In this document: positions 1 to 9,795 of the stretch, one piece after another
Layout of the letters: the number at the start of each line of letters is the position of its first letter
Position numbering within the stretch: position 1 is the stretch's first letter
NCBI GenBank assembly: GCA_020624805.1
Contig: JAHKVW010000029.1
Coordinates: forward strand, 1 to 64,000
Length of the DNA stretch: 64,000 bases
Direction: 5' to 3'
From: a bacterium
Lineage (GTDB): Bacteria; Bacillota; Clostridia; Oscillospirales; Acutalibacteraceae
Position numbers and translations under genes: made by a program
Notes under the pieces: model-generated
Database searches by the model: none
Seen by the model: only the letters and a program-made list of their open reading frames with translations
Told to the model about the DNA's origin: nothing

Positions 1-95
1 AACCCTTTTGTCCGCTTCGCGGACATTTCCCCTATCAGGGGAATCTCCCACTGTCACTTCGTGACGTCTCCCCAACGGGGAGCACCCCTCCCCTA
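1..95. repeat. Intergenic modular palindromic repeat (hairpins GTCCGCttcGCGGAC, CCCCTatcAGGGG)
   Basis: Shares modules with 11640-11740 and 19190-19290 (gtccgcNNNgcggacatttcccctNNcaggggaatctcc; ccccaacgggg). Confidence 0.6.
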
Positions 96-137
96 CACAA
101 TTTGACGGAAACGTCGCGTTCTCGTAATGAAAACAAA

Positions 138-165
138 AAAAGACACATGGAATCCATGTGTCTTT
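138..165. terminator. Bidirectional intrinsic terminator-like hairpin
   Basis: AAAGACACATGGAatCCATGTGTCTTT. Confidence 0.55.
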
Positions 166-249
166 GATCGATGCCTTTATTGAGAAAAAAGATAAGGGCA
201 CGCGTGCCCAAACTAAAAGCGGAGGACTATTGCCCTCCGCCTTTAGTGC

Positions 250-414
250 TTACTGTATTGAATAATCGAGGTATTCCTCAAGTTCTTCTTCTTCTCTCTT
301 CTGCTTCTCTTTTATGACAAAGAAAGCGGTAACCGCAGCTGTGATAGCTGCTACTGCGGCAGCAATCCAGATAATCCACTTTACAGTTTTTTTACCATCG
401 CAATTATTACACAT
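250..414 (-). CDS. Small single-TM membrane protein (54 aa), not in the supplied ORF track
   Basis: Reverse complement translates to MCNNCDGKKTVKWIIWIAAAVAAITAAVTAFFVIKEKQKREEEELEEYLDYSIQ*; SD AGGAGG 6 nt upstream of ATG; GC-rich hairpin (GCGGAGGactattgCCCTCCGC) just downstream. Confidence 0.7.
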   Translation of the reverse strand: MCNNCDGKKTVKWIIWIAAAVAAITAAVTAFFVIKEKQKREEEELEEYLDYSIQ

Positions 415-717
415 ACCGTGCCTCCTGAATCTTAATGTAATACAATGTATAAGAAAATAATACCAGAAATTTTGAAAAAGTCAATATATTGTATGTAAGT
501 TTCTGAAAACTTTCATCATTTGCGGTACATATTGGGGTGATCGGACAATATCAGTTACCGTGACAGCGTTATTATTGCCGTGGATGGGGCAAATATGCGG
601 CGTCTGAGGTTTGTCATTAAATGCTCTGCCGCAGGACGTCGAACACGCGTGTTCAAACGTCGTCCCCTACAAAAAGAGGCTACCACATCATAAAAGTGAT
701 AGCCTCCGGTCATTCTG

Positions 718-2502
718 TTATTCCGCGTCCTCCAGCTCGGCGGTATCGTATACCAGCGGCATGTGATACTCGCGCTCGTAGATATCTTTCCACAGCTGAT
801 AGTTGCGGTCGAGCATATCCTTGACGCTCTCGCGGTAGGACAGATCGGGATTCGGATAGATCGGCTCGCCGATGTGGATGGTATATTCCTGTACAAAGAA
901 GCCGTCCTCGCCCATGATGTCGGAATCCTGCATGGTGATGAAGCACGGCAGGACGGGTACGTTGTTGCGTACCGCAAAGCTGTAAGCGCCGTTCTTGAGG
1001 GGCTTGGGCTTGCGATAGTTCCACCACATGGACTGCTCGGGATAGACGAGGATGAAGTCGCCCTTTTGCAGGAGCATATCCACGCCCTTCATGAACTTCT
1101 TCATGGTGCGCAGGTTCGAGGAAAGGGGCAGGGTGTTGCAGTTGCGCATCAAAAAGCCGTAGAAACCGGGGAACGAGGTATAGTTGCCCTCGCGGATCAC
1201 GCGCCAGAAGGTGCGGTCGGGCTGCTGTGCCGCGTCGTATGCCAGCTGGATCGCAAAGCTGTCGAAGGCGTTGAAGTGGTTGCAGGTGATGATCGCGCCG
1301 CTGTTCAGATTGCGGAAGTTCTCGATGCCCTTGATATCTTTGATGATCAGCTTTTTGTCCGCGATCAGATAGTTGACGTAGCGGCGTGCCGCGGCAAAGG
1401 CTACCTTGCTCTTCATCTTCTTGGTGATGCCGCGCTTGCCGTACTCGATCTCGTCGGGCATGAGGGTACGTGAGGGCGGATCGTCCTCAACGTCGACGTC
1501 GAAGCGACCCTCGCGCTCGAGCTGAGCGATCTTTTCGAGTATTTCAACTCTGTCCTTGGCGCGGACGTAGCTGTCGAGCTGTTTTTGGTAGTTATCGTCA
1601 CGATCGGTTTCAAATTTCGCCAATGCTAACAAGTTGTCCATGACCTCCGCATCATTTATTCTATCTTCATCGGTGAAGTTATCGAGCACCGCCTTGATCT
1701 CGTCATACACCTCGGTCTCTTCGGCATAATGCCAGAAGATCTCGCCGCCGGTGCAGTCGGGATAGTGCCACGGCTTGCTGACCATGATATAGTGGATGAT
1801 TTTTGCTTCTTCGATCGGATAGGGGAAGGAGCAGTATGCTTCGGTGTTCCAGCGCTGATCGAGCCACAGGATGTGATCCTTGCAGATCAGGTTGAGGTAA
1901 TCCTCGTCCTGGGTGACGACGAACTGGTATTCAGCCAGACGGTCGGCAAAGCGCTTGAGGATCTCTTTTTCGCGGAAGAGCTTGGCGTTGATCAGCAGCA
2001 GTCCCGCGTTGAAGAAGTTATGGCGCGATACGCCGACGACCTTTTCGGCATAGGTGCCGTAGTGGTCGGTCTGCACCATTGCCTGCTCGTGACACGCGCC
2101 GATCCATTTGTCGCCCAGATCGGTGTTGTACAGCTCGCTGATATCGCCCTGCACAACAGTGTCGCCGTCGATATAAATGACCTTGTCGTACTCGGGGAAC
2201 ATATCCGCGATGAACAGGCGGAAATAGGTGGTATTGCTGTAATAATCGCGCACGGGCAGCGCGTCGGTGATGGCATGCAGACGCTCGCTGACGTCGGTGA
2301 AGATGACGTCAAAATGCTCGTTGCCCTCAGCGAGCTTGGTCGCCTTTTTCTGCGTTTCTTCAGAGATACCCGCGTGCAGAATATAGATGCAGTAGTGATA
2401 ATCGGGTGAAGCGTTCACCATCATCGAGTGGATGGATACGACGGAATACTTGATAAAGCCTTCGTCACACGCGTAAAAAATCGGGATAGTTTTCTTGTTC
2501 AT
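718..2502 (-). CDS. GT8-family glycosyltransferase fused to a C-terminal PlsC-type 1-acyl-glycerol-3-phosphate acyltransferase domain
   Basis: N-terminus has GT8 features (YIDGDTVVQGDI, NAGLLLIN); C-terminus has acyltransferase features (TCNHFNAFDSF, VYPEQSMW). Confidence 0.85.
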   Translation of the reverse strand: MNKKTIPIFYACDEGFIKYSVVSIHSMMVNASPDYHYCIYILHAGISEETQKKATKLAEGNEHFDVIFTDVSERLHAITDALPVRDYYSNTTYFRLFIADMFPEYDKVIYIDGDTVVQGDISELYNTDLGDKWIGACHEQAMVQTDHYGTYAEKVVGVSRHNFFNAGLLLINAKLFREKEILKRFADRLAEYQFVVTQDEDYLNLICKDHILWLDQRWNTEAYCSFPYPIEEAKIIHYIMVSKPWHYPDCTGGEIFWHYAEETEVYDEIKAVLDNFTDEDRINDAEVMDNLLALAKFETDRDDNYQKQLDSYVRAKDRVEILEKIAQLEREGRFDVDVEDDPPSRTLMPDEIEYGKRGITKKMKSKVAFAAARRYVNYLIADKKLIIKDIKGIENFRNLNSGAIITCNHFNAFDSFAIQLAYDAAQQPDRTFWRVIREGNYTSFPGFYGFLMRNCNTLPLSSNLRTMKKFMKGVDMLLQKGDFILVYPEQSMWWNYRKPKPLKNGAYSFAVRNNVPVLPCFITMQDSDIMGEDGFFVQEYTIHIGEPIYPNPDLSYRESVKDMLDRNYQLWKDIYEREYHMPLVYDTAELEDAE

Positions 2503-2507
2503 AGCTC

Positions 2508-3341
2508 TTACTCCGGTTTACTCTTCGTCATAATCGTGAGGTATTCGTTGAGGATGTCGTCAAATTGGTAGTAGCCGAAAACATTGTGAACCTTGTCGAC
2601 CTGCCACTGCTTGATGTTTTCGGTGTGGGGGTAGGGGGTGTAGAACAGACGCTTGGAAAAATGTCTGACCACCGTGTGCGGGTGGAGGAATTTTTGGTCG
2701 TTGAAGCGCTGGGGCAACAGCTTTTTCTTTGTCGTCGCGTGGATCAGCGCTGTCTGGTCGGCAAAAAGGAATTTCTTTCGCCTTAATTCGCGGCGCGCCT
2801 TTTCAAATAAGCCGTTCTTGATGGATTCTTTCATGTTGAACAGTATAACGCCGGCGTTGACATAGTTGGGATACAGGAGATATTTGCCGTAATGGTCGCG
2901 TGCCGCGGCGTATTCATAGCCCTCAAGGTCGATATCGTACAGCAGATGCACGTCGCGCTGGAAGAGGATATCCGCGTCGAGGTACAGCAGCTTATCGTCC
3001 TTGGGGATGTCGTCGACCAGGTCGGCGAGCAGCCGCAGCAGGGTGTAGGGCGAGCAGTAGGCGCCCTCGTTGGGACAATAGGCGAACTCCTGCTCGTACA
3101 GGGCGGTGACGTCGATGACCTTCAGGGTGTTTTCGGGATTATATTTTTGTACGGTTTTGCGGAGCAGTTCAATGTGCTCCTCGGGAACACCGGTATATTT
3201 GGGATTCAGTCGGGGCAATTCCATGGTAAAGATCCGGAACGCAAAGGGTTCGTCGGATTTCGTGCGCTTCATCAGCGATAAGGCGCAGGTGAGAAATCCG
3301 TCGAAAACACCGTCGTTTCCGCAGAATAGTACGTTTACCAT
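2508..3341 (-). CDS. GT8-family glycosyltransferase
   Basis: LLYLDADILFQRD, YVNAGVILFNM. Confidence 0.85.
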   Translation of the reverse strand: MVNVLFCGNDGVFDGFLTCALSLMKRTKSDEPFAFRIFTMELPRLNPKYTGVPEEHIELLRKTVQKYNPENTLKVIDVTALYEQEFAYCPNEGAYCSPYTLLRLLADLVDDIPKDDKLLYLDADILFQRDVHLLYDIDLEGYEYAAARDHYGKYLLYPNYVNAGVILFNMKESIKNGLFEKARRELRRKKFLFADQTALIHATTKKKLLPQRFNDQKFLHPHTVVRHFSKRLFYTPYPHTENIKQWQVDKVHNVFGYYQFDDILNEYLTIMTKSKPE

Positions 3342-3392
3342 GATATACCTCCGTTGATTGATGATGGTTTCTCGCAGACTATTGTCTGCTCG

Positions 3393-3461
3393 GGCATTTA
3401 TGCAATCCCTCAGTCAGCGTGACGCATGCGTCTGCTGACAGCTCCCTTTACCAAAGGGAGC
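3393..3461. repeat. Intergenic repeat of the TTTATGCAATYCCTCAGTC...ACAGCTCC(C/T)TTTACCAAAGGGAGCC family
   Basis: Closely similar copy at 37754-37813 and related modules at 19104-19295; internal hairpins differ. Confidence 0.65.
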
Positions 3462-4238
3462 CTATGACTCTTTTTTGATGTATCGGATGACCTCGACGTT
3501 GGAGAGCTCGGCGCGTCGGCACATCTGCTCATACACCTCGTCGCGCAGCTTTTTGCGGCGCTGCTTGAGGGGCAGCTCCATATCGGGGTAAAAAGGCCCG
3601 TCGATGTAAGTGGTCATGCGCGGTTTGCGCTTGTTGCCGCGCTTTTGGTAGGTGTTGACAAAGCAAAACACCGGCGTTCCGTCCTTGGCGGGATAGCCGA
3701 AGGAGCCGTCGGGGAATGGTCGGATATGGGTGTAGTACGGCCAGATATGCGCCTCGGGATAGATCACCACGGCGTGATGCTTTTCGATGCGGCCCGCGAT
3801 GCAGTCCTGAAAGTTGCGATAGGCATCCCGCGTATCGGGCAGCGGGATCGCGCCCAGCGAGGGGTTGATCCGTCCGAGATACGGCATCGATACGTTGTTG
3901 GCGTGCACGATGAAGGATACCCGTTTGGGAAAGCAAAAGACGTTGGGTGTGAAAGGATCGCCGATCGCCTGCGTATGGTTGCCGTACAGGTAGATACCCT
4001 GCTTGCGAAAGGGCTTGAGCTTTTCGCGTCCGACCGACCGCTGGTGCAGACTGAGCTTGGCATACAGGAACGCGATCGGCGTCGCGACGATGCGATACCA
4101 GAAGAAGCGGGTGAACGCGCGGACGGGTCCCTTGCGGTCATAGACATAGTCGCCGTCGATCTTCTTTGCTTCGATGACCGCCGTGGAGAATTCATCGTTG
4201 AGTTCATCCTGATAGTATATCACCTTGCGGTTATCCAC
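3462..4238 (-). CDS. Lysophospholipid acyltransferase family (PlsC-like)
   Basis: YGNHTQAIGDPF and VIYPEAHIWPY acyltransferase motifs. Confidence 0.8.
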   Translation of the reverse strand: MDNRKVIYYQDELNDEFSTAVIEAKKIDGDYVYDRKGPVRAFTRFFWYRIVATPIAFLYAKLSLHQRSVGREKLKPFRKQGIYLYGNHTQAIGDPFTPNVFCFPKRVSFIVHANNVSMPYLGRINPSLGAIPLPDTRDAYRNFQDCIAGRIEKHHAVVIYPEAHIWPYYTHIRPFPDGSFGYPAKDGTPVFCFVNTYQKRGNKRKPRMTTYIDGPFYPDMELPLKQRRKKLRDEVYEQMCRRAELSNVEVIRYIKKES

Positions 4239-4862
4239 GAACAGCCTCCTTTATGCAAATTCCGTCGGCATGACGCTTTATGATACGCCGGGTGGTTACG
4301 GCGTTTTTCGGGAATCATTATAGCAAAGTTGTGCAGCGTTGAAAAGTAACTGTCGCCCCAAAACTGTCTACAACTGAACGCGATGGTTCTACAAAGCTCT
4401 CAACAGCGGGTAGAACGGGCTCTACCGACAGTAGAACACACCGAAAAAACGCACTGTTCATGCGGCTTTTCCGCAAAAACAGCACTCTACCGACCGAATC
4501 CGGGGGATTTAGACCGAATCTGCCGCTCATGGCAGAAAAAACGACTCCGCGATGATCGGAGCCGTTGTATCAAAAAGCAATAAAATAACACGATCTATTG
4601 CAAAAAATCCATATCGCTGCATTGTCGGCAAACAGGCGTCAATCATAAAATTATTATAACAATACAGAATAATAAAATCAATAGGAAAGTCCTATCCGAA
4701 ACGTAAAAAGATGGAATTTTTTAAGGGAATTCTCGATTAATCGGGATAGTCGTTACGAGGCGCCCGACAATCGTGTCAGACCCGCGGCGACCTCAACCGG
4801 GAAAAGGGTTCGTCAAATGAAACACTCAGCATCATTTGCGGAAAGTTTCGCGCAGGGTAAGA

Positions 4863-5006
4863 TTACTTTTTGTGACAGGGGTAGGGGCAGTTTTCGCAGG
4901 AGCAGGAACAGCTTTTCCCCTTGCGTTTTCTAAGGACAATGAAAACCACCGCCGCGATCACAGCCGCCGCGATCGCGCAGATGATCAGGATATCGGCAAG
5001 GTTCAT
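4863..5006 (-). CDS. FeoB-associated Cys-rich small membrane protein (47 aa)
   Basis: MNLADILIICAIAAAVIAAVVFIVLRKRKGKSCSCSCENCPYPCHKK; directly downstream of feoB; C-terminal Cys cluster. Start trimmed from the ORF at 4863..5105. Confidence 0.8.
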   Translation of the reverse strand: MNLADILIICAIAAAVIAAVVFIVLRKRKGKSCSCSCENCPYPCHKK

Positions 5007-5008
5007 AT

Positions 5009-7351
5009 TCAGCCTCCCATTCCGCACAGCACACAAATCAGGTGAACGATCGTGGTGACGAGGTAGGCGACGACGCACTGCCAGATGACCACGCCGATCG
5101 CCCATTTGTGTCCCAGCTCACGCTTGACGGAGGCAATCGCCGCCACACAGGGTGTATAGAGCAGGCTGAATACGAGGATGGAAATCGCAGTCAGGGCTGT
5201 CATCGCCGAGCCGATACCGCCGGTGTAGAGGATCTTTAAGGTGGAAACGACGCTTTCCTTCGCCATCACGCCGCTGATCAGTGAGGTGACGATGCGCCAG
5301 TCGCCCATGCCGAGCGGTGCGAATATCGGCGCGATCAGCCCCGCCAGTTGAGCGAGGATGCTGTCCTGTGAGTCGGTGACCATGTTGAACTGCAGATTGA
5401 AGTTTTGCAGGAACCAGACGATGATCGTAGAGATGAAGATGACGGTGAACGCGCGCTGGATAAAGTCCTTTGCCTTATCCCACAACAGGCGGATCACGTT
5501 CTTCGCGCCGGGCATACGATAGTTGGGCAGCTCCATGACGAACGGCACCGCCTCACCCTTGAAGATCGTTCTCTTATACAGCATCGCGATCAAAATACCG
5601 ACGATGATGCCCAAAAGGTAGAGTCCGGTGAAGATCAGCCCTCGGTACTGAGTGAAAAAAACGCTGACAAAGAAGCCGTAGATCGGCAGCTTAGCCGAAC
5701 AGCTCATAAAGGGAGTGAGCAGGATGGTCATTTTGCGGTCGCGCTCACTGGGCAGGGTACGCGTCGCCATGACGGACGGTACGGTACAGCCAAAGCCGAT
5801 CAGCATGGGCACGATACTGCGCCCCGACAGGCCGATCTTGCGGAGCAGTTTATCCATAAAGAACGCGACGCGCGCCAGATAGCCGCTGTCCTCCAGGATC
5901 GACAGGAACAAAAACAGCGTGATGATGATCGGCAAAAAGCTGAGCACGCTGCCGATGCCCGTAAAGACGCCGTCGGTGATCAGCCCGGTGAGGATCGGGT
6001 TGACGTTGGCGCTTTCCATCGCGTTTTTCGTGATATTGGTCAGATTGGAAATCCCCGCATCCAACAGGTTTTGCAGGTTGCCGCCGATCAGATCAAAGGT
6101 CAGCCAGAAGATCAGCCCCATGATCAGGATGAACATCGGGATGGCGGTGAACTTGCCTGTCAGGATGCGGTCGATCTTGACGCTGCGGCGATGCTCGCGG
6201 CTTTCGGCGGGTTTCGTCACGGTGCGGGAGCAGACCTTGTGGATGTAGGAAAAGCGCATATCCGCGATGGCGGCGTTGCGGTCCAGCCCGCATTCCTTTT
6301 CCATCTGGGTGATGATGTGCTCGAGCATTTCCTTCTCGCCGCTGTCGAGGTCCAGCTTTTCGAGGATGAGCTCATCGCCGTCGACGACCTTGCTCGCCGC
6401 GAAATGCAGGGGGATGTCGGCGTTTTTAGCCTTATCCTCGATCAAATGGCGCACCGCGTGCAGGCATCGGTGTACCGCGCCGCCTTTTTCATCGGCGGAG
6501 CAAAAGTCCTGCCGCATGGGTTTTTCCTGATAATGCGCGATGTGGATCGCGTGTGTGACCAGCTCGTCCACGCCCTGATTCTTGGCGGCGGAGATCGGTA
6601 CGACAGGTACGCCGAGCAGAGATTCGAGCTGATTGATGTCCACGGAGCCGCCGTTGGCGGTCAGCTCATCCATGATATTCAGCGCGACGACGACAGGGGT
6701 ATCCATCTCGAGCAGCTGCATGGTCAGGTAGAGGTTGCGCTCGATATTGGTCGCGTCGACGATGTTGATGATTGCGCGGGGCTTTTCGTCCAGCACAAAG
6801 CTGCGCGAGACGATCTCTTCATTGGTATAAGGCGACATCGAGTAGATGCCGGGCAGATCGGTGATGAGGGTGTTTTTGTGACCCTTGATGACGCCGTCCT
6901 TGCGGTCGACGGTCACGCCGGGGAAGTTGCCGACATGCTGATTGGAGCCTGTCAGCTGATTGAAGAGCGTGGTTTTGCCGCTGTTCTGGTTGCCGACTAA
7001 GGCGTAGGTCAAGATCGCGTCATCGGGCAGAGGATCGCCGCTGCCCTTGGGGTGGAATTTACCGCCCTCACCTAAGCCGGGGTGGTCGCTCTTGGTCTTT
7101 TTAGGATGAGATATCTGATTGGTTTTTTCGATCGGTTCGACCTCTATTTTTTCAGCTTCGGCAAGGCGCAGGGAAAGCTCATAGCCGTGGAGCGTGAGCT
7201 GCATGGGGTCGCCCATGGGGGCGAGCTTGACCAGCTTGACCTGTGTGCCGGGGATCACGCCCATATCCAGAAAATGCTGGCGTAGCCGTCCTTCGCCGCC
7301 TACCGCCGTGATGACGGCGGATTGTCCTGTTTTCAGTTCCTTTAATCGCAT
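5009..7351 (-). CDS. feoB: FeoA-FeoB fusion ferrous iron transporter
   Basis: N-terminal FeoA domain (GGEGRLRQHFLDMGVIPGTQVKLVKLAPMGDPMQL), then GTPase G1 GNQNSGKTTLFNQLTG and the FeoB membrane region. Confidence 0.93.
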   Translation of the reverse strand: MRLKELKTGQSAVITAVGGEGRLRQHFLDMGVIPGTQVKLVKLAPMGDPMQLTLHGYELSLRLAEAEKIEVEPIEKTNQISHPKKTKSDHPGLGEGGKFHPKGSGDPLPDDAILTYALVGNQNSGKTTLFNQLTGSNQHVGNFPGVTVDRKDGVIKGHKNTLITDLPGIYSMSPYTNEEIVSRSFVLDEKPRAIINIVDATNIERNLYLTMQLLEMDTPVVVALNIMDELTANGGSVDINQLESLLGVPVVPISAAKNQGVDELVTHAIHIAHYQEKPMRQDFCSADEKGGAVHRCLHAVRHLIEDKAKNADIPLHFAASKVVDGDELILEKLDLDSGEKEMLEHIITQMEKECGLDRNAAIADMRFSYIHKVCSRTVTKPAESREHRRSVKIDRILTGKFTAIPMFILIMGLIFWLTFDLIGGNLQNLLDAGISNLTNITKNAMESANVNPILTGLITDGVFTGIGSVLSFLPIIITLFLFLSILEDSGYLARVAFFMDKLLRKIGLSGRSIVPMLIGFGCTVPSVMATRTLPSERDRKMTILLTPFMSCSAKLPIYGFFVSVFFTQYRGLIFTGLYLLGIIVGILIAMLYKRTIFKGEAVPFVMELPNYRMPGAKNVIRLLWDKAKDFIQRAFTVIFISTIIVWFLQNFNLQFNMVTDSQDSILAQLAGLIAPIFAPLGMGDWRIVTSLISGVMAKESVVSTLKILYTGGIGSAMTALTAISILVFSLLYTPCVAAIASVKRELGHKWAIGVVIWQCVVAYLVTTIVHLICVLCGMGG

Positions 7352-7483
7352 GAAGGGTACTCCTTTGTGTGTCTATTAAAAATGATACCGAATGACTTGC
7401 CGTTTGTCAACAATATATGGCGACAGTCGGGCGTTTTTATTCCGATTATGGGATCAATTCATCAAAATCGGTTGTGATCCCGC

Positions 7484-7512
7484 TTGACAAACGTTTAACA
7501 TAGGTATAGAAT
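7484..7512 (+). promoter_or_regulatory. SigmaA-type promoter upstream of the TPP riboswitch
   Basis: TTGACA, 17 nt, TAGAAT. Confidence 0.65.
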
Positions 7513-7523
7513 AAATGCAGAAA

Positions 7524-7620
7524 ACACCACAGGGGGGCTGACGCGAAGTCGGCTGAGAGTAGAGCTGAGGCGCTCTTGACCCTTATACCTGATACGGATA
7601 ATGCCGTCGTAGGGAGCTGT
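7524..7620 (+). promoter_or_regulatory. TPP (THI-box) riboswitch
   Basis: GGGGGGCTGACGCG...GGCTGAGAG...GACCCTTATACCTGATACGGATAATGCCGTCGTAGGGAG conserved core. Confidence 0.95.
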
Positions 7621-7635
7621 CATCAAGTTGATCTG

Positions 7636-7663
7636 GCACCATGCGGAGGCGTGGTGCTTTTTT
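7636..7663 (+). terminator. Intrinsic terminator, probable TPP riboswitch expression platform
   Basis: GCACCATGCggagGCGTGGTGC followed by T6, immediately 3' of the aptamer. Confidence 0.75.
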
Positions 7664-7676
7664 ATTATTGTTTTGC

Positions 7677-7696
7677 GGGAGGAGCAAGCCCCTCCC
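7677..7696. repeat. 20-bp hairpin repeat GGGAGGAGCAAGCCCCTCCC
   Basis: Exact reverse complement occurs at 26633-26652; both lie in intergenic DNA. Confidence 0.6.
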
Positions 7697-7725
7697 CTAC
7701 AAATAAACGTATAGGAGGTATTTGT

Positions 7726-8022
7726 ATGAACGCAAGTGTAGCGATCCAGACGCTGCCCGAGGCGCAGAACGATGAGGAGCTGATCCGCATCGTTGACGAG
7801 GTCATCGCGTATATCAAGAGCACGGGGCTCAAATGCTATGTCGGTCCCTTTGAGACCGCGATCGAGGGCGATTATGACGAGCTGATGGATATCGTCAAGG
7901 AATGTCAGCATATCGCCATCCGCGCGGGCGCGCCGTCTGTGCTGGCGTATATCAAGGTCGATTACCGACCGGAGGGGGATGTACTGACGATTGAGCGCAA
8001 AGTTACGAAGCACCATCAGTAA
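7726..8022 (+). CDS. Thiamine-binding (MTH1187/YkoF/DUF77-like) protein
   Basis: 98-aa small alpha/beta protein; first gene after the TPP riboswitch. Confidence 0.75.
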   Translation: MNASVAIQTLPEAQNDEELIRIVDEVIAYIKSTGLKCYVGPFETAIEGDYDELMDIVKECQHIAIRAGAPSVLAYIKVDYRPEGDVLTIERKVTKHHQ

Positions 8023-8782
8023 GGTCGCGCCGCGTGTCGGGATCTTTTTGCTGATACTGGCGATATGGTACTGCGTGTGCCGTTTTACGGGGATCCCCAA
8101 GTTCGTCCTGCCCTCGCCGGGGGATGTGATCGGGGCGTTCAAGGAGGATTGGCAGCTGATGCTCAGTCACGCGCGCGTGACGCTGACCGAGACCATGATC
8201 GGTCTGTTTGTCGGCATCCTGATCGGCTTTTTGACGGCGGTGCTGATGGATCGGTTCGCGCTCGTTCGCAAGACGGTCTATCCGCTGATCGTCGTCAGTC
8301 AGACGATACCTACCGTGGCGATCGCGCCGATGCTCGTCATCTGGATGGGCTATCAGATGCTGCCGAAGATCGTGCTGATCGTGCTGGTCGTGTTCTTTCC
8401 GATCGCGATCAGCCTGCTGCAGGGTTTTTCCGAGGTGGACAAGGATACCGTCAATCTGATGCGTTCGATGGGCGCGAATCGGATGCAGATCTTTCGCTAT
8501 GTCAAACTGCCGAATTCGCTGGGACATTTCTTTTCCAGCTTGAAGATATCGGTATCATACGCGGTCGTCAGCGCGGTCGTATCGGAATGGATCGGAGGCA
8601 CGGAGGGTCTGGGCTGTTACATGACCAGAGTCCGCAAGTCGTTTGCCTCCGACAAGATGTTCGCGGTGATCATCCTGATCTCCGTGATCAGCCTGATCCT
8701 GATCTGGTTGACCGAGTTGATCCAGCACGCGTGTATGCCGTGGGAAAAAGCACAATATCATCACAGGAGGAGTAAAGAATGA
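7991..8782 (+). CDS. thiX: ABC transporter permease, thiamine precursor type (ThiX-like)
   Basis: SsuC/TauC-like permease, LPSPGDVIGAF motif; TTG start; within the TPP-controlled operon. Confidence 0.8.
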   Translation: MSAKLRSTISKVAPRVGIFLLILAIWYCVCRFTGIPKFVLPSPGDVIGAFKEDWQLMLSHARVTLTETMIGLFVGILIGFLTAVLMDRFALVRKTVYPLIVVSQTIPTVAIAPMLVIWMGYQMLPKIVLIVLVVFFPIAISLLQGFSEVDKDTVNLMRSMGANRMQIFRYVKLPNSLGHFFSSLKISVSYAVVSAVVSEWIGGTEGLGCYMTRVRKSFASDKMFAVIILISVISLILIWLTELIQHACMPWEKAQYHHRRSKE

Positions 8783-9795
8783 AAAAACTGATTGCTGTTA
8801 TTTTAGTATGTTTATTGGCGATGGCGGCCGTAACGGGCTGCGGATCGCAGAAAACCGAAACCGATAAGTCGACCGCGGATTCCGCTGAAAAGACAAAGAT
8901 CTCCTTTGTCCTCGACTGGACGCCCAACACCAACCATACCGGGCTCTATGTCGCAAAGGATAAGGGTTATTTTGAAGAAGCCGGTCTGGATGTCGAGATC
9001 GTCCAGCCGCCCGAGGACGGCGCAGAGATGCTGGTCGGTTCCGGTAAGGCGCAGTTCGGCGTGTCGTTCCAGGATTACCTGCCCCCCGCGTTGGCAGGCG
9101 CAGACGCGATCCCGATCACGGCTGTCGCGGCGCTTGTCCAGCACAACACCTCCGGCATCATTTCGCTGAAAGGAAAGGGCATCGACAGCCCCAAGGGTCT
9201 GGAAGGCAAGAAGTACGCGACCTGGGATCTGCCGATCGAAAAGGCGACCTTGAAGAAGGTAGTCGAGGATGACGGCGGCGATTTCAGCAAGGTCGAGCTG
9301 ATCCCCTCTACCGTGACCGATGAGGTGTCCGTGCTGCAGTCGGGTACCGTTGACGCGATCTGGGTCTATTACGGCTGGGCAGGTATCGCGACGGAGCAGG
9401 CAAATCTCGAAACCGATTTCTTCGCGTTCAAGGACGTCGATCCGGTATTTGACTATTATTCTCCCGTTGTCGTCGGCAATAACACCTGGATCGAGGAGCA
9501 TCCCGACGAGACAAAGGCGTTCCTCTCCGCGTTGAAGAAGGGCTATGAATACGCGATCGACGATCCCGACGGCGCGGCGGATATCCTGCTGAAAAACGCG
9601 CCCGAGCTGAACGCCGAGCAGGTCAAGGCGAGCCAGAAGTATCTGTCGAAGGAATATATTTCCGACGCAAAGCGCTGGGGCTTTATTGACGCCGCGCGCT
9701 GGAGCGCTTTCTTCAAATGGATCAACGATAACAAGCTGTCTGAGACCGAGGTTCCCGAGAACGGCGGCTTTACCAACGAATATCTTCCCGAGTAA
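8779..9795 (+). CDS. thiY: ABC transporter substrate-binding lipoprotein, NMT1/THI5-like (ThiY-like)
   Basis: Lipobox (AVTGCGS), LDWTPNTNHTGLYVAKDKGYFEEAGLDVEI. Confidence 0.88.
   Translation: MKKLIAVILVCLLAMAAVTGCGSQKTETDKSTADSAEKTKISFVLDWTPNTNHTGLYVAKDKGYFEEAGLDVEIVQPPEDGAEMLVGSGKAQFGVSFQDYLPPALAGADAIPITAVAALVQHNTSGIISLKGKGIDSPKGLEGKKYATWDLPIEKATLKKVVEDDGGDFSKVELIPSTVTDEVSVLQSGTVDAIWVYYGWAGIATEQANLETDFFAFKDVDPVFDYYSPVVVGNNTWIEEHPDETKAFLSALKKGYEYAIDDPDGAADILLKNAPELNAEQVKASQKYLSKEYISDAKRWGFIDAARWSAFFKWINDNKLSETEVPENGGFTNEYLPE

Noticed and set aside
4320-4862. Short recurring CTACCGAC/TAGAAC words in the intergenic region upstream of the acyltransferase gene
   Set aside because: Too short and irregular to distinguish from chance; ORFs here (4318, 4383) lack SD and domains.
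5405-7000. 531-aa plus-strand ORF antisense to feoB
   Set aside because: Low-complexity Asp/His/Arg-rich shadow ORF opposite a well-supported FeoA-FeoB gene; no SD or family motifs.
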